Shown piece after piece: positions 18,701 to 28,210 of a stretch of 64,000 bases of DNA. Where the stretch lies: positions 3,224,001 to 3,288,000 of the forward strand of contig NZ_CP016594.1 of assembly GCF_001698225.1 (NCBI RefSeq), given 5' to 3'. A model generated the notes under the pieces. That model saw only the letters and a program-made list of their open reading frames with translations. It had not been told where the DNA came from and made no database searches. Position 1 is the stretch's first letter. Each line of letters opens with the position of its first letter. Made by a program: the position numbers and the translations under genes. The DNA is from Gordonia terrae. Its GTDB lineage: Bacteria; Actinomycetota; Actinomycetes; Mycobacteriales; Mycobacteriaceae.

Positions 18701-21700
18701 AATCCCGATGCGGCGACGTGGAGTATGCGCGCGTCCGGGGTCGCGCCCAGCCGGTCCTGCTGCTCGGCGACCAGCTCGGCGAATCCGGCGTGGGTCAACG
18801 TGGCCGCCTTCGGACGGCCGGTGGAGCCCGAGGTGAACTGCAGATAGGCGACGTCGTCGAGGGAGATGGGCCGGACCCGCTCGGCATCGGCCACCGGATA
18901 CGTCGGCCGTCCCGCGATGCCCAGATCCACCTCGAGATCGTCCAGGACGAGGCGGGCGTCCGTGGACGGGATCGTCGACGCCCCGGCGCCGGGCGGGCAG
19001 CCGTCGTCCCCGTCCGGCGCCTGCGCCGTGATCAGAAGTACCGCCCCACTGTCGGCGAGCATCGTGGCGCGGCGCGCGACGGGCAGACGGGAATCGATCA
19101 TCACGAAGGCGGCACCGCTCATCGCCACCCCCAGCACGGCCAGGACCGACCGCGGTGACCGCGGAATACTCAACGCGACGACGTCACCCGGACCGATTCC
19201 GCGCGCGATCAGGACCCGGGCGAGCTGATGGGCGGTGGTCGCGATCTCCGACCAGCGCAGGACACTGTCCCCGATCAGGGCCGGCGCGCCGGGGTCGGCG
19301 CGGGCGAGACCGCGCGCCAGCAGACCGGCGAGCGTCTGTTCCGGACGCGCGCCGCGGGCGGGTGACGCCAGGGGGCGCGTCTCGTTCGGCCGCAGCAGGT
19401 CGATCGACCCGATGGTCCGGGACGACTGCCCCACCATCTGTGCCAGGACGAACTCGAGCCGCGCTGCCATCTCGCGCACCGTGGCGGCGTCGAAGAGATC
19501 GGTGGCATAGGCGATTTCGATGTCGTAACGATCGGTGTGATCGGTCACCGAGACGGTCACGTCGTACTTCGCGGACGGTACCCGCGCATCGAGGATCGCC
19601 GCGGACCCGGTCCAGTGCACCAGCTCGGCCAACTGGTCGGGCTGTACCGTCAGCGCGACCTGGAACAGCGGCGAATGCGCGGGTGATCGATGGGGCGCGA
19701 CGGCGTCCACGACCCGCTCGAACGGGACATCGGCGCAACTCATCGCGCGGGCGCAGCGGCGATGGGCAGCGGTGACGAACTCGGCGACGGTGTCCGCCGG
19801 ATTCACGGTCGTTCGCAGCACGACGGTGTTGACGAACATCCCGACCAGGTCGGCGACCGCCGGATCGTCTCGGCCGGCGACCGCGGTCCCGATGCTCACG
19901 TCGTCGGTCGCGGCGAGCCGTCCCAGCGTGATCGCCAGGGCGGACTGGAACACCGCGAACGGGGTGGCCGACAACGATCTCGCGAGCTGCCGGATACCGT
20001 CGGTCAGCTCCGGGCCGAGCACGGTGTCGACGTGCGCTCCGCTGCTCGACATCACCCGGGGACGCGGCCGATCGGTGGGCAGCTGCAACAGGTCCGGCGC
20101 CCCACGCAACTCCGTACGCCAGAACTCCAGACCCTCGATCAGTGCCGGCGACGGCGACTCCGGCGTGCCGAGCGTCTCGGCACGCTCGACGGCGACATCG
20201 GCGTACTGCATCGGCAAGGGCGCGAAACCCGGTACTTCACCCGTACGTCGACTGTCGTACGCGGTCATCAGATCTCGCAGCAACGGCCGCAGCGAATGCC
20301 CGTCGGCCGCGATGTGATGCACCACCAGCACGATGACATCGCCGTCCGGATGACCCGTCACCACCCGGTACCGGAACGGGATCTCCTCGGCCAGGTCGAA
20401 TCCCACCTCCGTGACCGCCGAGATCGCAGCGGCCAGATCAGTCCCGCTCGCTCCGCTCCCGGCGACGGTCACACCAGTCCCGCTCGCTCCGCTCCCGGCG
20501 ACGGTCACACCAAGGCGATCGGCGGCCACTTGCAGATCCAGGATTCGTTGCTCGGGCTCCCCGTCGACGACGGGGAACACGGTACGCAGGATCTCGTGCC
20601 GATCCACGACATCCAGGACGGCGCGGTGCAGGGCGGCGGTATCGACCGGATCCGTCAGGCGCAGCGCCCCCGACATGTTGTAGGTCGACTCGGCGGGCGA
20701 CATCCGGTTGATGAACCACAGCCGGGTTTGCGTCTGCGACAGCGGGATTCGTGCCGGCCGCGGCATCGACCGCGTCTGTCTCGGGGCGGCCTGGTCGGAC
20801 TCCGGGATGACCACCGCACGCGAGGCGAGATCGGCGAGGTCGACTGCCTCGAAGACATCGGTGAGGGCGATCCCGAGCCCGTGGTCGACGCGTGCGCGCG
20901 ACACCATCCGGGCGGCGAGCAGCGAGTCGGAGCCCAGCGCGAACAGGTTGTCCGAGACGCTGACCCCGTCGCGGCCGAGCGCCTCCTCGACAAGCCCCAC
21001 GAGCGCCCGCTCCGCAGGCGTGTGCGGCGGCCGGAAACCGGTTGCGCCGGAACCGAGTACCGGGACCGGCAGGGCGCGCTGGTCGAGCTTCCCCGATCTG
21101 GTCGTCGGAAACGAGTCGAGCAGGACCACCCCGAGCGGAACCATGTGGCCGGGGAGCCGCCGCCGGCAGTGTGCGCGGACGCCCTCGGCGTCCAGCACGC
21201 CGCCGACAGTGCCCGACAACACCTCCCGCCGAGCGCGCACGTAGGCGACCAGAACCGGCGCGGACCCGAGATCGTGGCGTGCGACGACCGCGACCGCATC
21301 GACGCCCGGAACCGTGGCGATCACCGCCTCGACCTCGCCGGGTTCCACCCGCCTGCCCCGGATCTTGATCTGGTGATCGGTCCGTCCGAGGTACTCCAGC
21401 TCGCCGTCGCCGGTCCATCGGACCAGATCGCCGGTGCGATACATCCGCGCACCCGCGGTGCCCTGCGGATCGGCCACGAACCTGGCAGACGTCTGACCCG
21501 GGGCGCCGACATAACAGTTCGCCAGTTGCGCACCCACCAGGTGCAACTCGCCGGCGACGCCGACCGGGACCGGACGCAACCGGGCGTCGAGCACCCGGAC
21601 CACGGTGCCCGGCACCGGACGACCGATCGGCACGACCGCACGATCCGTCGTGATCCTCTGGGCGGTCACGTCGATCGCGGCCTCGGTCGGCCCGTACAGA

Positions 21701-24117
21701 TTCACCAGTCCGGCGCGACTCGTCGACCGTGCCCGGAGGGCGAGCCGCGCGGGCAACGCCTCCCCAGAGGTGAACAGCCAGCGCACCTGATCGGGCAACG
21801 AGACGCGTTGATACGGTGCGGCGTCGCGTGGGCCCGGGGCACCGGCCGCCTGCCGATCCTCGGGCTCCGGTCCGAGCGCCACGTCGAGGTAGGCGTCGAG
21901 CATGGACGGCACGAAGTGCAGGACGGTGACCCCCGACCGTGCGATGAGGTCGCGGAGGTAGGCGGGGTCGCGATGCCCACCCGGTGCCGCGATCACCATC
22001 CGCGCTCCGACGCGCAACGGCCACAGCAACTCCCAGACCGATACGTCGAACGTCGCCGGGGTCTTGTACAGCACGGCATCACCGGCAGCGATCGGGTGGT
22101 CGTGCTGCATCCAGGCGAGGCGTTGCCCGATCGCCCGATGATCGATCTCGACGCCCTTGGGGACGCCGGTCGATCCCGAGGTGAAGATGACATAGGCGGG
22201 CAGGCCGGCCGGAGCCCGCCGGTCACGGTGCGCCGGTGTCGGCCCATCCGGACGAGGAGAGTCACGACGCCGGAAGCGAGGCGAATCGTGCCCCGGGCCG
22301 ACGTCGGCGACGAACTGCGCGTCGACGATCAGCGACGGTCCGACCGCGGCGGTGATCGCCCGGCGACGTTCCTCCGGCTCGGCCGGGTCGAGCGGCACGT
22401 AGGCCGCACCCAGCGAGATGGCGGCGTAGACGGCGCACACCTGCTCGATCGACCGGTCCAGCGCAACGACGACCCGGTCACCGCGCCGCACGCCCCGCTC
22501 CGCGAACCGATCTGCGAATTCCGCACAGGCACGCTCGAACTCGCGATAGGTCAGGGTGGCGTCACCGAACGTCACCGCGGGTGCGTCGGGTGTCGAGTCG
22601 ACCTGGCGATCGAAGGCGGCCAGTACGTGCTCGTCGCCGACGACGATCGCCGGTCCGCCGGAACCGAGGCGGTCCACCGTCGCCGACTCCCCGGCCATCA
22701 GGAGCTCGAGGTCTGCGACGGGTCGGCGCGGCTCGGTCACGAACTGCGTGAGCAGGTGCAACAGTCGCCTGCGGTGCATGTCGAGTTCGGCCGGCTCGTA
22801 CAGGGTGGGGTTCGCGTGCAGACCCACTTCGAGCGGCGCGTCCGGGCCGGCCGCGAAGACGTTCATCACGAGGTCTTCCACCATGCCGGCGGACAACATG
22901 TGGTAGCGCACGCGAGCGCCGTCGATCACGATCGGCTTGTCGAACAGCAGCAGGTTGACCAGCGGACCGAAGCTCGTGCCGAGGGTGTCACCGAATCCGG
23001 CTGCCGCCCTGATGTCCTCGGAGCGATAGCGCTGGTGGCGGAGACCCGCGGTGATCTCCGCGGTCACGGCCGCGACGACGTCGGCACATGTCGCCGTGGC
23101 GATCCCGTTCACGCGCAGGGGCAGCATGTTGGAGACCATCCCGGCCGAGTGCCGAATGCGCGCCGTCGTCCGCGCGGTCACCGGGAGGCTGAGGACGATG
23201 TCGTCGTTTCCGGACATGCGGGCGAGGAACGCGGCGAACGCGGCGGTGAGGATGGCGGCGACCGAGGCGTCGAGGTCCCGGGCACACCTCCGCAGCGCAT
23301 CGTCGAGCTCGGGACCGAGCAGGCCGGCGGAGACGACCGTCTCGTTGCGGACCCCGGTGGTCGCGGGATGCGCGGCCAGGCTCACCCGCTCGGGGAGTCC
23401 GGCGGCGCGCTCGGACCAGAATTCCCGGTCCTTCTCGAACCGCGTGCTCTGCCGGTACGCGGCGTCGTCGGCGACCACCTCGGCGATGCCGGCGCGACGC
23501 ACCGGACGGTGACCGATCCGCGCGGGTGCAGAGGCGGTGGGGTCGGCCCCGCCGCCGGGCTCCCGGTGCTGGTTGTACCGCTCGACGGCCTCGTGCAGGC
23601 ACATCAGCGCGCCGTATCCGTCGAAGGCGATGTGGTGCCCGCGCATGTACCAGTAGGTGCGATCGTCGGTGACCCGGATGAACGCGGCGACGGCGACCGG
23701 GTCGGCGAGCAGGTCGACGGGCCGCTGATGGTCGGCACGCATCCAGTCCTCGGCTGCCGCTTCGGGATCCGGTTCGGCTCGCAGGTCGACGTCGATGACG
23801 TCGAAGGGGACGGAGTAATCGATGTACTGCTGAGGGGTGCCGTCGACCTCGGTGACGCGGGTGTATGCCGTCTGGAGGTCGCGCGCCGCCTCGAGGACGC
23901 CGCGGCGGAACAGTTCGCGATCGAACGGGCGCCCGTCGTCGACGATGTCGAGGTAGTGCGCGACCGTCACCGAGTGGTCGTCGACGAGGTTCTCGGCAAA
24001 CCACATGGCGCGTTGCGCCGCGGTCAGATCCAGCAGATCAACCCCTTCAGGCGCTCGGGGTGTCCCCGGGCGCCTGTCTCCCCCAGTCCCATCTCGGTGG
24101 GACGCAGTGTCATCCAT
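15796..24117 (-). CDS. Nonribosomal peptide synthetase, first subunit (C-A-T-C-A-T-C, 2773 aa)
   Basis: Order: starter-like C (HHIAFDG near residue 161, EntF-like WYWYMRGHH surroundings), A (FTSGSTG near 644), T (LGSDS near 1064), C (HHIAADG near 1266), A (near 1761), T (LGGSS near 2142), C (HHINADG near 2335), then a tail of about 100 residues resembling the start of an A domain. The first A domain reads D-V-W-H-F-S-L-I-D, a serine code. The second reads D-V-W-I-M-A-L-I-W, which I cannot assign. An N-terminal C domain ahead of the first A domain suggests the peptide is capped with an acyl or aryl group, as in EntF-type systems (inference). The protein ends on a C domain whose acceptor A-T unit begins the next protein. 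ATG start with GAGG five bases upstream. No tailoring, transport or MbtH-like gene flanks it in this window. Confidence 0.95.
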   Translation of the reverse strand: MDDTASHRDGTGGDRRPGTPRAPEGVDLLDLTAAQRAMWFAENLVDDHSVTVAHYLDIVDDGRPFDRELFRRGVLEAARDLQTAYTRVTEVDGTPQQYIDYSVPFDVIDVDLRAEPDPEAAAEDWMRADHQRPVDLLADPVAVAAFIRVTDDRTYWYMRGHHIAFDGYGALMCLHEAVERYNQHREPGGGADPTASAPARIGHRPVRRAGIAEVVADDAAYRQSTRFEKDREFWSERAAGLPERVSLAAHPATTGVRNETVVSAGLLGPELDDALRRCARDLDASVAAILTAAFAAFLARMSGNDDIVLSLPVTARTTARIRHSAGMVSNMLPLRVNGIATATCADVVAAVTAEITAGLRHQRYRSEDIRAAAGFGDTLGTSFGPLVNLLLFDKPIVIDGARVRYHMLSAGMVEDLVMNVFAAGPDAPLEVGLHANPTLYEPAELDMHRRRLLHLLTQFVTEPRRPVADLELLMAGESATVDRLGSGGPAIVVGDEHVLAAFDRQVDSTPDAPAVTFGDATLTYREFERACAEFADRFAERGVRRGDRVVVALDRSIEQVCAVYAAISLGAAYVPLDPAEPEERRRAITAAVGPSLIVDAQFVADVGPGHDSPRFRRRDSPRPDGPTPAHRDRRAPAGLPAYVIFTSGSTGVPKGVEIDHRAIGQRLAWMQHDHPIAAGDAVLYKTPATFDVSVWELLWPLRVGARMVIAAPGGHRDPAYLRDLIARSGVTVLHFVPSMLDAYLDVALGPEPEDRQAAGAPGPRDAAPYQRVSLPDQVRWLFTSGEALPARLALRARSTSRAGLVNLYGPTEAAIDVTAQRITTDRAVVPIGRPVPGTVVRVLDARLRPVPVGVAGELHLVGAQLANCYVGAPGQTSARFVADPQGTAGARMYRTGDLVRWTGDGELEYLGRTDHQIKIRGRRVEPGEVEAVIATVPGVDAVAVVARHDLGSAPVLVAYVRARREVLSGTVGGVLDAEGVRAHCRRRLPGHMVPLGVVLLDSFPTTRSGKLDQRALPVPVLGSGATGFRPPHTPAERALVGLVEEALGRDGVSVSDNLFALGSDSLLAARMVSRARVDHGLGIALTDVFEAVDLADLASRAVVIPESDQAAPRQTRSMPRPARIPLSQTQTRLWFINRMSPAESTYNMSGALRLTDPVDTAALHRAVLDVVDRHEILRTVFPVVDGEPEQRILDLQVAADRLGVTVAGSGASGTGVTVAGSGASGTDLAAAISAVTEVGFDLAEEIPFRYRVVTGHPDGDVIVLVVHHIAADGHSLRPLLRDLMTAYDSRRTGEVPGFAPLPMQYADVAVERAETLGTPESPSPALIEGLEFWRTELRGAPDLLQLPTDRPRPRVMSSSGAHVDTVLGPELTDGIRQLARSLSATPFAVFQSALAITLGRLAATDDVSIGTAVAGRDDPAVADLVGMFVNTVVLRTTVNPADTVAEFVTAAHRRCARAMSCADVPFERVVDAVAPHRSPAHSPLFQVALTVQPDQLAELVHWTGSAAILDARVPSAKYDVTVSVTDHTDRYDIEIAYATDLFDAATVREMAARLEFVLAQMVGQSSRTIGSIDLLRPNETRPLASPARGARPEQTLAGLLARGLARADPGAPALIGDSVLRWSEIATTAHQLARVLIARGIGPGDVVALSIPRSPRSVLAVLGVAMSGAAFVMIDSRLPVARRATMLADSGAVLLITAQAPDGDDGCPPGAGASTIPSTDARLVLDDLEVDLGIAGRPTYPVADAERVRPISLDDVAYLQFTSGSTGRPKAATLTHAGFAELVAEQQDRLGATPDARILHVAASGFDVAVWEIVFAVCSGAQLVISPPDVFAGPELENVIARHRVTHTIMTPTALATLDPAAVPELAVVMVAGEACPPELVSRWHAAGRPLLNLYGPSETTIWATVSEPLRPAEPVTIGGPISGVGVKVLDACLRPVPNGVLGELYLSGRALGRGYHARPGLTAARFVADPFDGGGRMYRTGDLVTRTPSGDIVYHGRNDFQIKIRGMRVEPGEVDGVLASHLDVETAVTVGTSTPAGETVLVSYVTAPPDRLPAPEHILDHAAARLPAHLVPHTVVVLDELPMTRTGKVDRRALPAVEISPAREYVAPRSRLEGVVAQIFADVLGVREVSVHDGFFELGGSSLSATKVAYRVEQHIGRRVPMSALFENPTVADFVAAVATADRAAGRMLTPRDRTHVVDLTGVQRGLWSINQIDPASPAYNVGLTLELDGRLDVPALTGAVGDLVARHESLRTRYPLHDGTPVQLIIPAADAVHALRIPLVDLAGDRLDSTDGDRVGAEVAAVVDAGFDLTGPPAVRATILRLSADRHVLVFVVHHINADGGSLAPLARDLAEFYATRISGRSGSGSVVGQRVQFADYAIWHAERLQTVRPDGMTERQRQLEYWGRRLDRVGEPATIPTDRPRPVEPRHVGGVVDLDIPSSTATMLRQMARVGNTTQFAVLHAALAVLIGRLSGSDDIVIGTPFAGRDDPALTDMVGMLATTVPLRTRLRLDEPFADLLRRVHTDDFADLGHTDVSFDEIVDHLARADRGAVRRGRRNPLFSVMIAYQNLEFPDVELDGLHVRPRLPASFPAKVDLEVMLYPGDPDGIDRNGALGGQIAFDTDLFDPGTVALFAERYRTLLTDIVSRPDIAVGDLAIWEEATPGPGETEDARPLYEIVSEVAAVAPDTVIGVAGAPQVTFADLEATAVAMSISVPDDDPAEALTIAVATLLADADRSIDDVFESVRTAADAVLRRDADAGSGAVPRNRVGPA
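20441..20512 (-). repeat. Two perfect tandem 36-bp repeats inside the second C domain of the first NRPS
   Basis: Bases 20441-20476 and 20477-20512 are identical 36-bp units with the core CCCGCTCGCTCCGCTCCCGG. They are in the same orientation as the array at 5501 and encode two copies of VTVAGSGASGTG-like sequence upstream of the HHIAADG motif of this C domain. Confidence 0.9.
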
Positions 24118-24217
24118 GCCTCGTCCGACGTCGGTTTCGGCGATAGGGTCGCTCGACGAAGACGCCCCCGCGTCCCCCCGCAGCGATCGTCGAACAGCAA
24201 CGAATCATACGCGGTAC

Positions 24218-24241
24218 ATCGCTTTCGCTTCCGAAAGTGAT
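24218..24241. promoter_or_regulatory. Inverted repeat and likely promoter between NRPS and HMG-CoA lyase-like gene
   Basis: The 355-bp gap 24118-24472 separates divergent genes. It holds an inverted repeat ATCGCTTTCG-cttc-CGAAAGTGAT with 9 of 10 arm bases matching. On the minus strand a TATGAT box (24209-24204) lies immediately downstream of it, about 87 bp before the NRPS start. A repressor or activator could bind here. No iron-box sequence of the IdeR/DmdR type is visible. The rest of the gap shows nothing clear. Confidence 0.45.
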
Positions 24242-24472
24242 ACATCCCGCATCAAAGGACCCTCTGTGCCTGTGGTCCATTGTGAAAACTGGTGTGACAG
24301 ATGGGATCACCCCAGTCAAGCAGGGTCACTCTGGTCACTCTCGCACCGTGTGTGCCGGCATGGGCCCCGCGGGATTCGGTCGTTCGACCGACAGCGGGAT
24401 GGACTGAAGCGGAATGAGCGGGCCGAGGAGGCCCGATGGAGTCGCGGGAGCAGAACGGGCAAGATCGATCTC

Positions 24473-25375
24473 ATGTCAGACGTGCAGTTGATCGAGGTCG
24501 GCCCGCGGGACGGGCTGCAGAACGAACAGACCCTGCTCTCGATCGACGAGAAGGTCGAGTTCATCACCCGGGCCGTGGACGCCGGCGTGCGTCGCATCGA
24601 GGCGGTCAGCTTCGTCAACCCGCGGCGGGTACCGCAGATGGCCGGCGCGGAAGAAGTCATGGAACGGGTGCCGCGAGGAGACGACGTCTCGTATATCGGG
24701 CTCGTCCTCAATCGCCGTGGCCTCGACCGCGCTCTCGCATCCTCGGTCGACGAGGTGAATGCCGTGGTCGTGGCCACCGAGGAGTTCAGTCACCGGAATC
24801 AGGGGTGCAGCGTCGCGGACACCATCGCGGCAGCCGTCGATGTCGTCCGCGACGCGCGGGCGGCCGGCCTCGCGACGACGGTGACCATCGCGGTCGCCTT
24901 CGGTTGCCCCTTCACCGGAGAGGTCAGTTCAGGCCGGATCTCCGACATCGTGGCCCGGCTGGCCGATGAGGCCGCCCCGGACGAGATCGCGCTCGCCGAC
25001 ACGATCGGAGTGGGAGTGCCGGCACAGGTGCGCGACCTCGCCCGGCGGACGGCAGAACGTGCACCAGGGATTCCGCAGCGGTGGCACTTCCACAACACGA
25101 GGAACACCGGCTACGCGAACGCCCTCACCGCACTCGATACCGGCGCGCGTGCCCTCGACGCGAGTATCGGCGGCTTCGGCGGATGCCCGTTCGCGCCCGC
25201 GGCCACCGGCAACATCGCGTCCGAGGATCTCGTCTACGCACTCGACCGGTCGGAGGTCACGACCGGTGTCGAGATGCAGCGATTGGTCGACGCCGCACAG
25301 TGGCTGGGCAAGGCCCTCGACAAGGATGTCCCCGCACTCCTCGGACGTGCCGGACCATTTCCGGCCGCCCGCTGA
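24473..25375 (+). CDS. Hydroxymethylglutaryl-CoA lyase-like protein (300 aa)
   Basis: DRE-TIM metallolyase family. The N-terminal motif VGPRDGLQNE holds the catalytic Arg-Asp and a metal ligand, FVNPRRVPQMAGAEEV follows, the metal-binding HFHNTRN lies near residue 205, and GFGGCPFAPAATGNIASED carries the active-site cysteine loop. All are typical of HMG-CoA lyases, which cleave HMG-CoA to acetyl-CoA and acetoacetate in leucine breakdown. Length matches the family. The ATG at 24473 was chosen because similarity starts there; the frame stays open further upstream without family sequence. It is transcribed away from the NRPS and followed at 25437 by a convergent gene. Related acyl-CoA lyases with other substrates cannot be excluded. 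Confidence 0.85.
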   Translation: MSDVQLIEVGPRDGLQNEQTLLSIDEKVEFITRAVDAGVRRIEAVSFVNPRRVPQMAGAEEVMERVPRGDDVSYIGLVLNRRGLDRALASSVDEVNAVVVATEEFSHRNQGCSVADTIAAAVDVVRDARAAGLATTVTIAVAFGCPFTGEVSSGRISDIVARLADEAAPDEIALADTIGVGVPAQVRDLARRTAERAPGIPQRWHFHNTRNTGYANALTALDTGARALDASIGGFGGCPFAPAATGNIASEDLVYALDRSEVTTGVEMQRLVDAAQWLGKALDKDVPALLGRAGPFPAAR

Positions 25376-25436
25376 GACGGGGACATCTCGTCCGGGGCCT
25401 CATCACGATTGCACGGTGACGACCCGCGACACCGGT

Positions 25437-25880
25437 TCAGCCGGTGGTGTGCACGATCAGGACGTCGCAGGCCGACTTGCGGGCGACATCCGCGGGGACC
25501 GAACCGAGAAGCCGACCGGCGATCGAGTTCAGGCCGCGGTTGCCCACCACCAGGAGGTCGGCCTTGACGTCGCTCACGAGCTGCAGGAGCGCGTCGACCG
25601 GGGCTCCCTTGACCGGGCGCTGCACCACGTTGGTCGCACCGGCCTTGGCCGCGCGTTCTTTCGCGGTCCGGAGGATCTCCTCGGTCGGGGTCGACCCGGT
25701 GACCTGATACGCCTCGTCCTTGAGGACGTCGGCCGCATCTCCGGCGCCGCGCTCGTTCGGGAAGTACGCGCAGGCGATCACCAACTGGGCGTCGCCCGCG
25801 AGTGCACCCGCACGTTCCACAGCCTTCATCGACGACTCGGAGCCATCGGTACCGACGACGACGGTTTCGTAAGAGCTCAT
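25437..25880 (-). CDS. Universal stress protein, Rv1636-like (147 aa)
   Basis: Single UspA domain. VVVGTDGSESS opens the fold and LLVVGNRGLNSIAGRLLGSV holds the G-x2-G-x9-G(S/T) nucleotide-binding loop, so ATP or cAMP binding is expected. It closely resembles M. tuberculosis Rv1636, a single-domain Usp reported to bind cAMP, and keeps the same place two genes from uvrB. The start at MSSYETVVVG was chosen because GGGAGGT lies 4 bases upstream; the frame extends further upstream without homology. Confidence 0.92.
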   Translation of the reverse strand: MSSYETVVVGTDGSESSMKAVERAGALAGDAQLVIACAYFPNERGAGDAADVLKDEAYQVTGSTPTEEILRTAKERAAKAGATNVVQRPVKGAPVDALLQLVSDVKADLLVVGNRGLNSIAGRLLGSVPADVARKSACDVLIVHTTG

Positions 25881-26053
25881 CCCAACCTCCCGACATGAAA
25901 TCGCCTCGCTGCCCATCAGCGAGGCGTCACCGCGTATACCCGAACTGCAGGGGTCCTGCATCGGGACACTAGTTTGCCACGTACGTGTCTGTCCCCCGTT
26001 CGTGGTGATCGGCACACCGGCCGGTCACACAGCGCAGGGTGGAAGACGAGACC

Positions 26054-28210
26054 TCACTTGATGCCGGCCGCGTCCATCCCGCGCATCTCCTTCTTCAGAT
26101 CGGCGATCTCGTCGCGGAGTCGGCCGGCGAGCTCGAACTGCAGATCCCGAGCCGCGCTCATCATCTGATCGGTGAGTTGGGACACGAGATCGGCGAGCTC
26201 GGCCCGCGGCATCATCGAGACGTCGCGCTTCTCGATCACGCCCGAACTGCCGGCCTTCGAGACCTCGCCCTGTGCGCGGCGTCCGCGGCTGGCATTGCGC
26301 CCGGAACCGCCGACCGCCACGGCCTCGTCCTCGGCCTCTCGGTACACCTGGTCCAGGATGTCGGCGATCTTCTTGCGCAGCGGCTTCGGATCGATGCCGT
26401 TCGCCTTGTTGTAGGCGATCTGCTTCTCGCGGCGTCGCTCGGTCTCGTCGATCGCATTGCGCATCGAGTCGGTGATCTTGTCCGCGTACATGTGGACCTC
26501 GCCGGACACGTTGCGGGCGGCGCGACCGATCGTCTGGATGAGTGAGGTGGTGCTCCGGAGGAAGCCCTCCTTGTCCGCGTCGAGGATCGCGACGAGGGAC
26601 ACCTCGGGAAGGTCGAGACCCTCACGCAGCAGGTTGATGCCGACGAGGACGTCGTAGTCACCCGAGCGCAGCTGGCGCAGGAGTTCGACGCGGCGCAGGG
26701 TGTCCACCTCCGAGTGGAGGTACCGGACCCGGATACCCAGTTCGAGCAGATAGTCGGTGAGGTCCTCGGCCATCTTCTTGGTCAGGGTGGTCACCAAGAC
26801 ACGCTCGTCGCGGTCAGTGCGCTCCCGGATCTCGTGGACCAGGTCGTCGATCTGGCCCTTGGTCGGCTTGACCACGACCTGGGGATCCACGAGACCCGTC
26901 GGTCGGATCACCTGCTCGACGAACTCGCCGTTGGACTGGCCCAGTTCGTACGGCCCCGGCGTCGCAGACAGGTACACGGTCTGGCCGATACGATCCACGA
27001 ACTCGTCCCAGGTCAGCGGCCGGTTGTCCACCGCGGAGGGGAGACGGAAGCCGTACTCGACGAGGTTGCGCTTGCGCGACATGTCGCCTTCGTACATGCC
27101 ACCGATCTGGGGCACCGTCACATGCGACTCGTCGATGACGAGAAGGAAGTCGTCGGGGAAGTAATCGATCAGCGTTGCCGGTGCGCTCCCGGCGGCGCGG
27201 CCGTCGATGTGCCTCGAGTAGTTCTCGATCCCCGAGCAGAACCCGACCTGCCGCATCATCTCGAGGTCGTAGGTGGTCCGCATCCGCAGCCGCTGGGCCT
27301 CGAGCAGTTTGCCCTTGCCCTCGAGGTCGGCGAGTCGTTCCTCGAGCTCTCGCTCGATGCTCGCCATCGCCTTCTCCATGCGCTCGGGCCCGGCGACGTA
27401 GTGGGTGGCCGGGAAGATGCGCAGCGAGTCGACCTGGCGCACGACGTCACCGGTCAGCGGGTGCAGGTAGTACAGCGACTCGACCTCGTCACCGAAGAAC
27501 TCGATCCGAACCGCCAGTTCCTCGTACGACGGGATGATCTCGACGGTGTCGCCGCGGACGCGGAACCCACCGCGGGTGAAGGACACGTCGTTGCGCGTGT
27601 ACTGGACGTCGACGAGCAGCCGCAGCAAGGCGTCGCGGTCGATCTCCTGGCCGACCTCGACCTCGACGGATCGGTCGAGATACGACTGCGGAGTGCCGAG
27701 GCCGTAGATGCAGGACACCGAGGCCACCACCACGACGTCGCGCCGCGACAGCAGGCTCGAGGTCGCCGAGTGCCGCAGACGCTCGACGTCGTCGTTGATC
27801 GACGAGTCCTTCTCGATGTAGGTGTCGGTCTGCGCGATGTACGCCTCGGGTTGGTAGTAGTCGTAGTACGACACGAAGTACTCGACGGCGTTGTTGGGCA
27901 GCATCTCGCGCAATTCGTTCGCCAGCTGCGCCGCGAGTGTCTTGTTGGGCGCCATCACCAGGGTGGGGCGCTGCACCTGCTCGATCAGCCAGGCGGTGGT
28001 CGCCGACTTACCGGTGCCGGTGGCGCCGAGCAGGACGATGTCCTTCTCGCCTGCGTTGATCCGTCGCGTCAGATCCTTGATGGCGGCGGGCTGGTCGCCT
28101 GCCGGTTCGTACTCGCTGACGACCTCCAGGCGCGCGTCGGACCGCTCGATCTCACCGACCGGCCGGAACTCCGAGTGCGCGATGACGGGGCGCTCTGCTG
28201 CAAAAGCCAT
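26054..28210 (-). CDS. uvrB: UvrABC system protein B (718 aa)
   Basis: Nucleotide excision repair helicase-like subunit that loads at damage with UvrA and then recruits UvrC. Visible: Walker A GATGTGKS (62-69), the beta-hairpin region [24 protein letters not shown], the SATPGPYE motif, QTIGRAARN of motif VI, and the C-terminal UvrC-interacting UVR segment ending [15 protein letters not shown]. The ATG at 28210 begins [15 protein letters not shown], as in relatives; an upstream ATG at 28312 lacks homology. No LexA-type SOS box was seen in the 145 bp between it and the divergent gene. Confidence 0.97.
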   Translation of the reverse strand: MAFAAERPVIAHSEFRPVGEIERSDARLEVVSEYEPAGDQPAAIKDLTRRINAGEKDIVLLGATGTGKSATTAWLIEQVQRPTLVMAPNKTLAAQLANELREMLPNNAVEYFVSYYDYYQPEAYIAQTDTYIEKDSSINDDVERLRHSATSSLLSRRDVVVVASVSCIYGLGTPQSYLDRSVEVEVGQEIDRDALLRLLVDVQYTRNDVSFTRGGFRVRGDTVEIIPSYEELAVRIEFFGDEVESLYYLHPLTGDVVRQVDSLRIFPATHYVAGPERMEKAMASIERELEERLADLEGKGKLLEAQRLRMRTTYDLEMMRQVGFCSGIENYSRHIDGRAAGSAPATLIDYFPDDFLLVIDESHVTVPQIGGMYEGDMSRKRNLVEYGFRLPSAVDNRPLTWDEFVDRIGQTVYLSATPGPYELGQSNGEFVEQVIRPTGLVDPQVVVKPTKGQIDDLVHEIRERTDRDERVLVTTLTKKMAEDLTDYLLELGIRVRYLHSEVDTLRRVELLRQLRSGDYDVLVGINLLREGLDLPEVSLVAILDADKEGFLRSTTSLIQTIGRAARNVSGEVHMYADKITDSMRNAIDETERRREKQIAYNKANGIDPKPLRKKIADILDQVYREAEDEAVAVGGSGRNASRGRRAQGEVSKAGSSGVIEKRDVSMMPRAELADLVSQLTDQMMSAARDLQFELAGRLRDEIADLKKEMRGMDAAGIK

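Noticed and set aside
19690..24240. Plus-strand open frame of 1516 codons opposite the first NRPS gene
   Set aside because: It is the antisense of a clear NRPS coding sequence; long stop-free antisense frames are expected at this GC content, and the protein has low-complexity Arg/His content with no family motifs.
24118..24472. Iron box (IdeR/DmdR type) that would mark a siderophore cluster
   Set aside because: No TTAGG-type palindrome was found in the promoter region.
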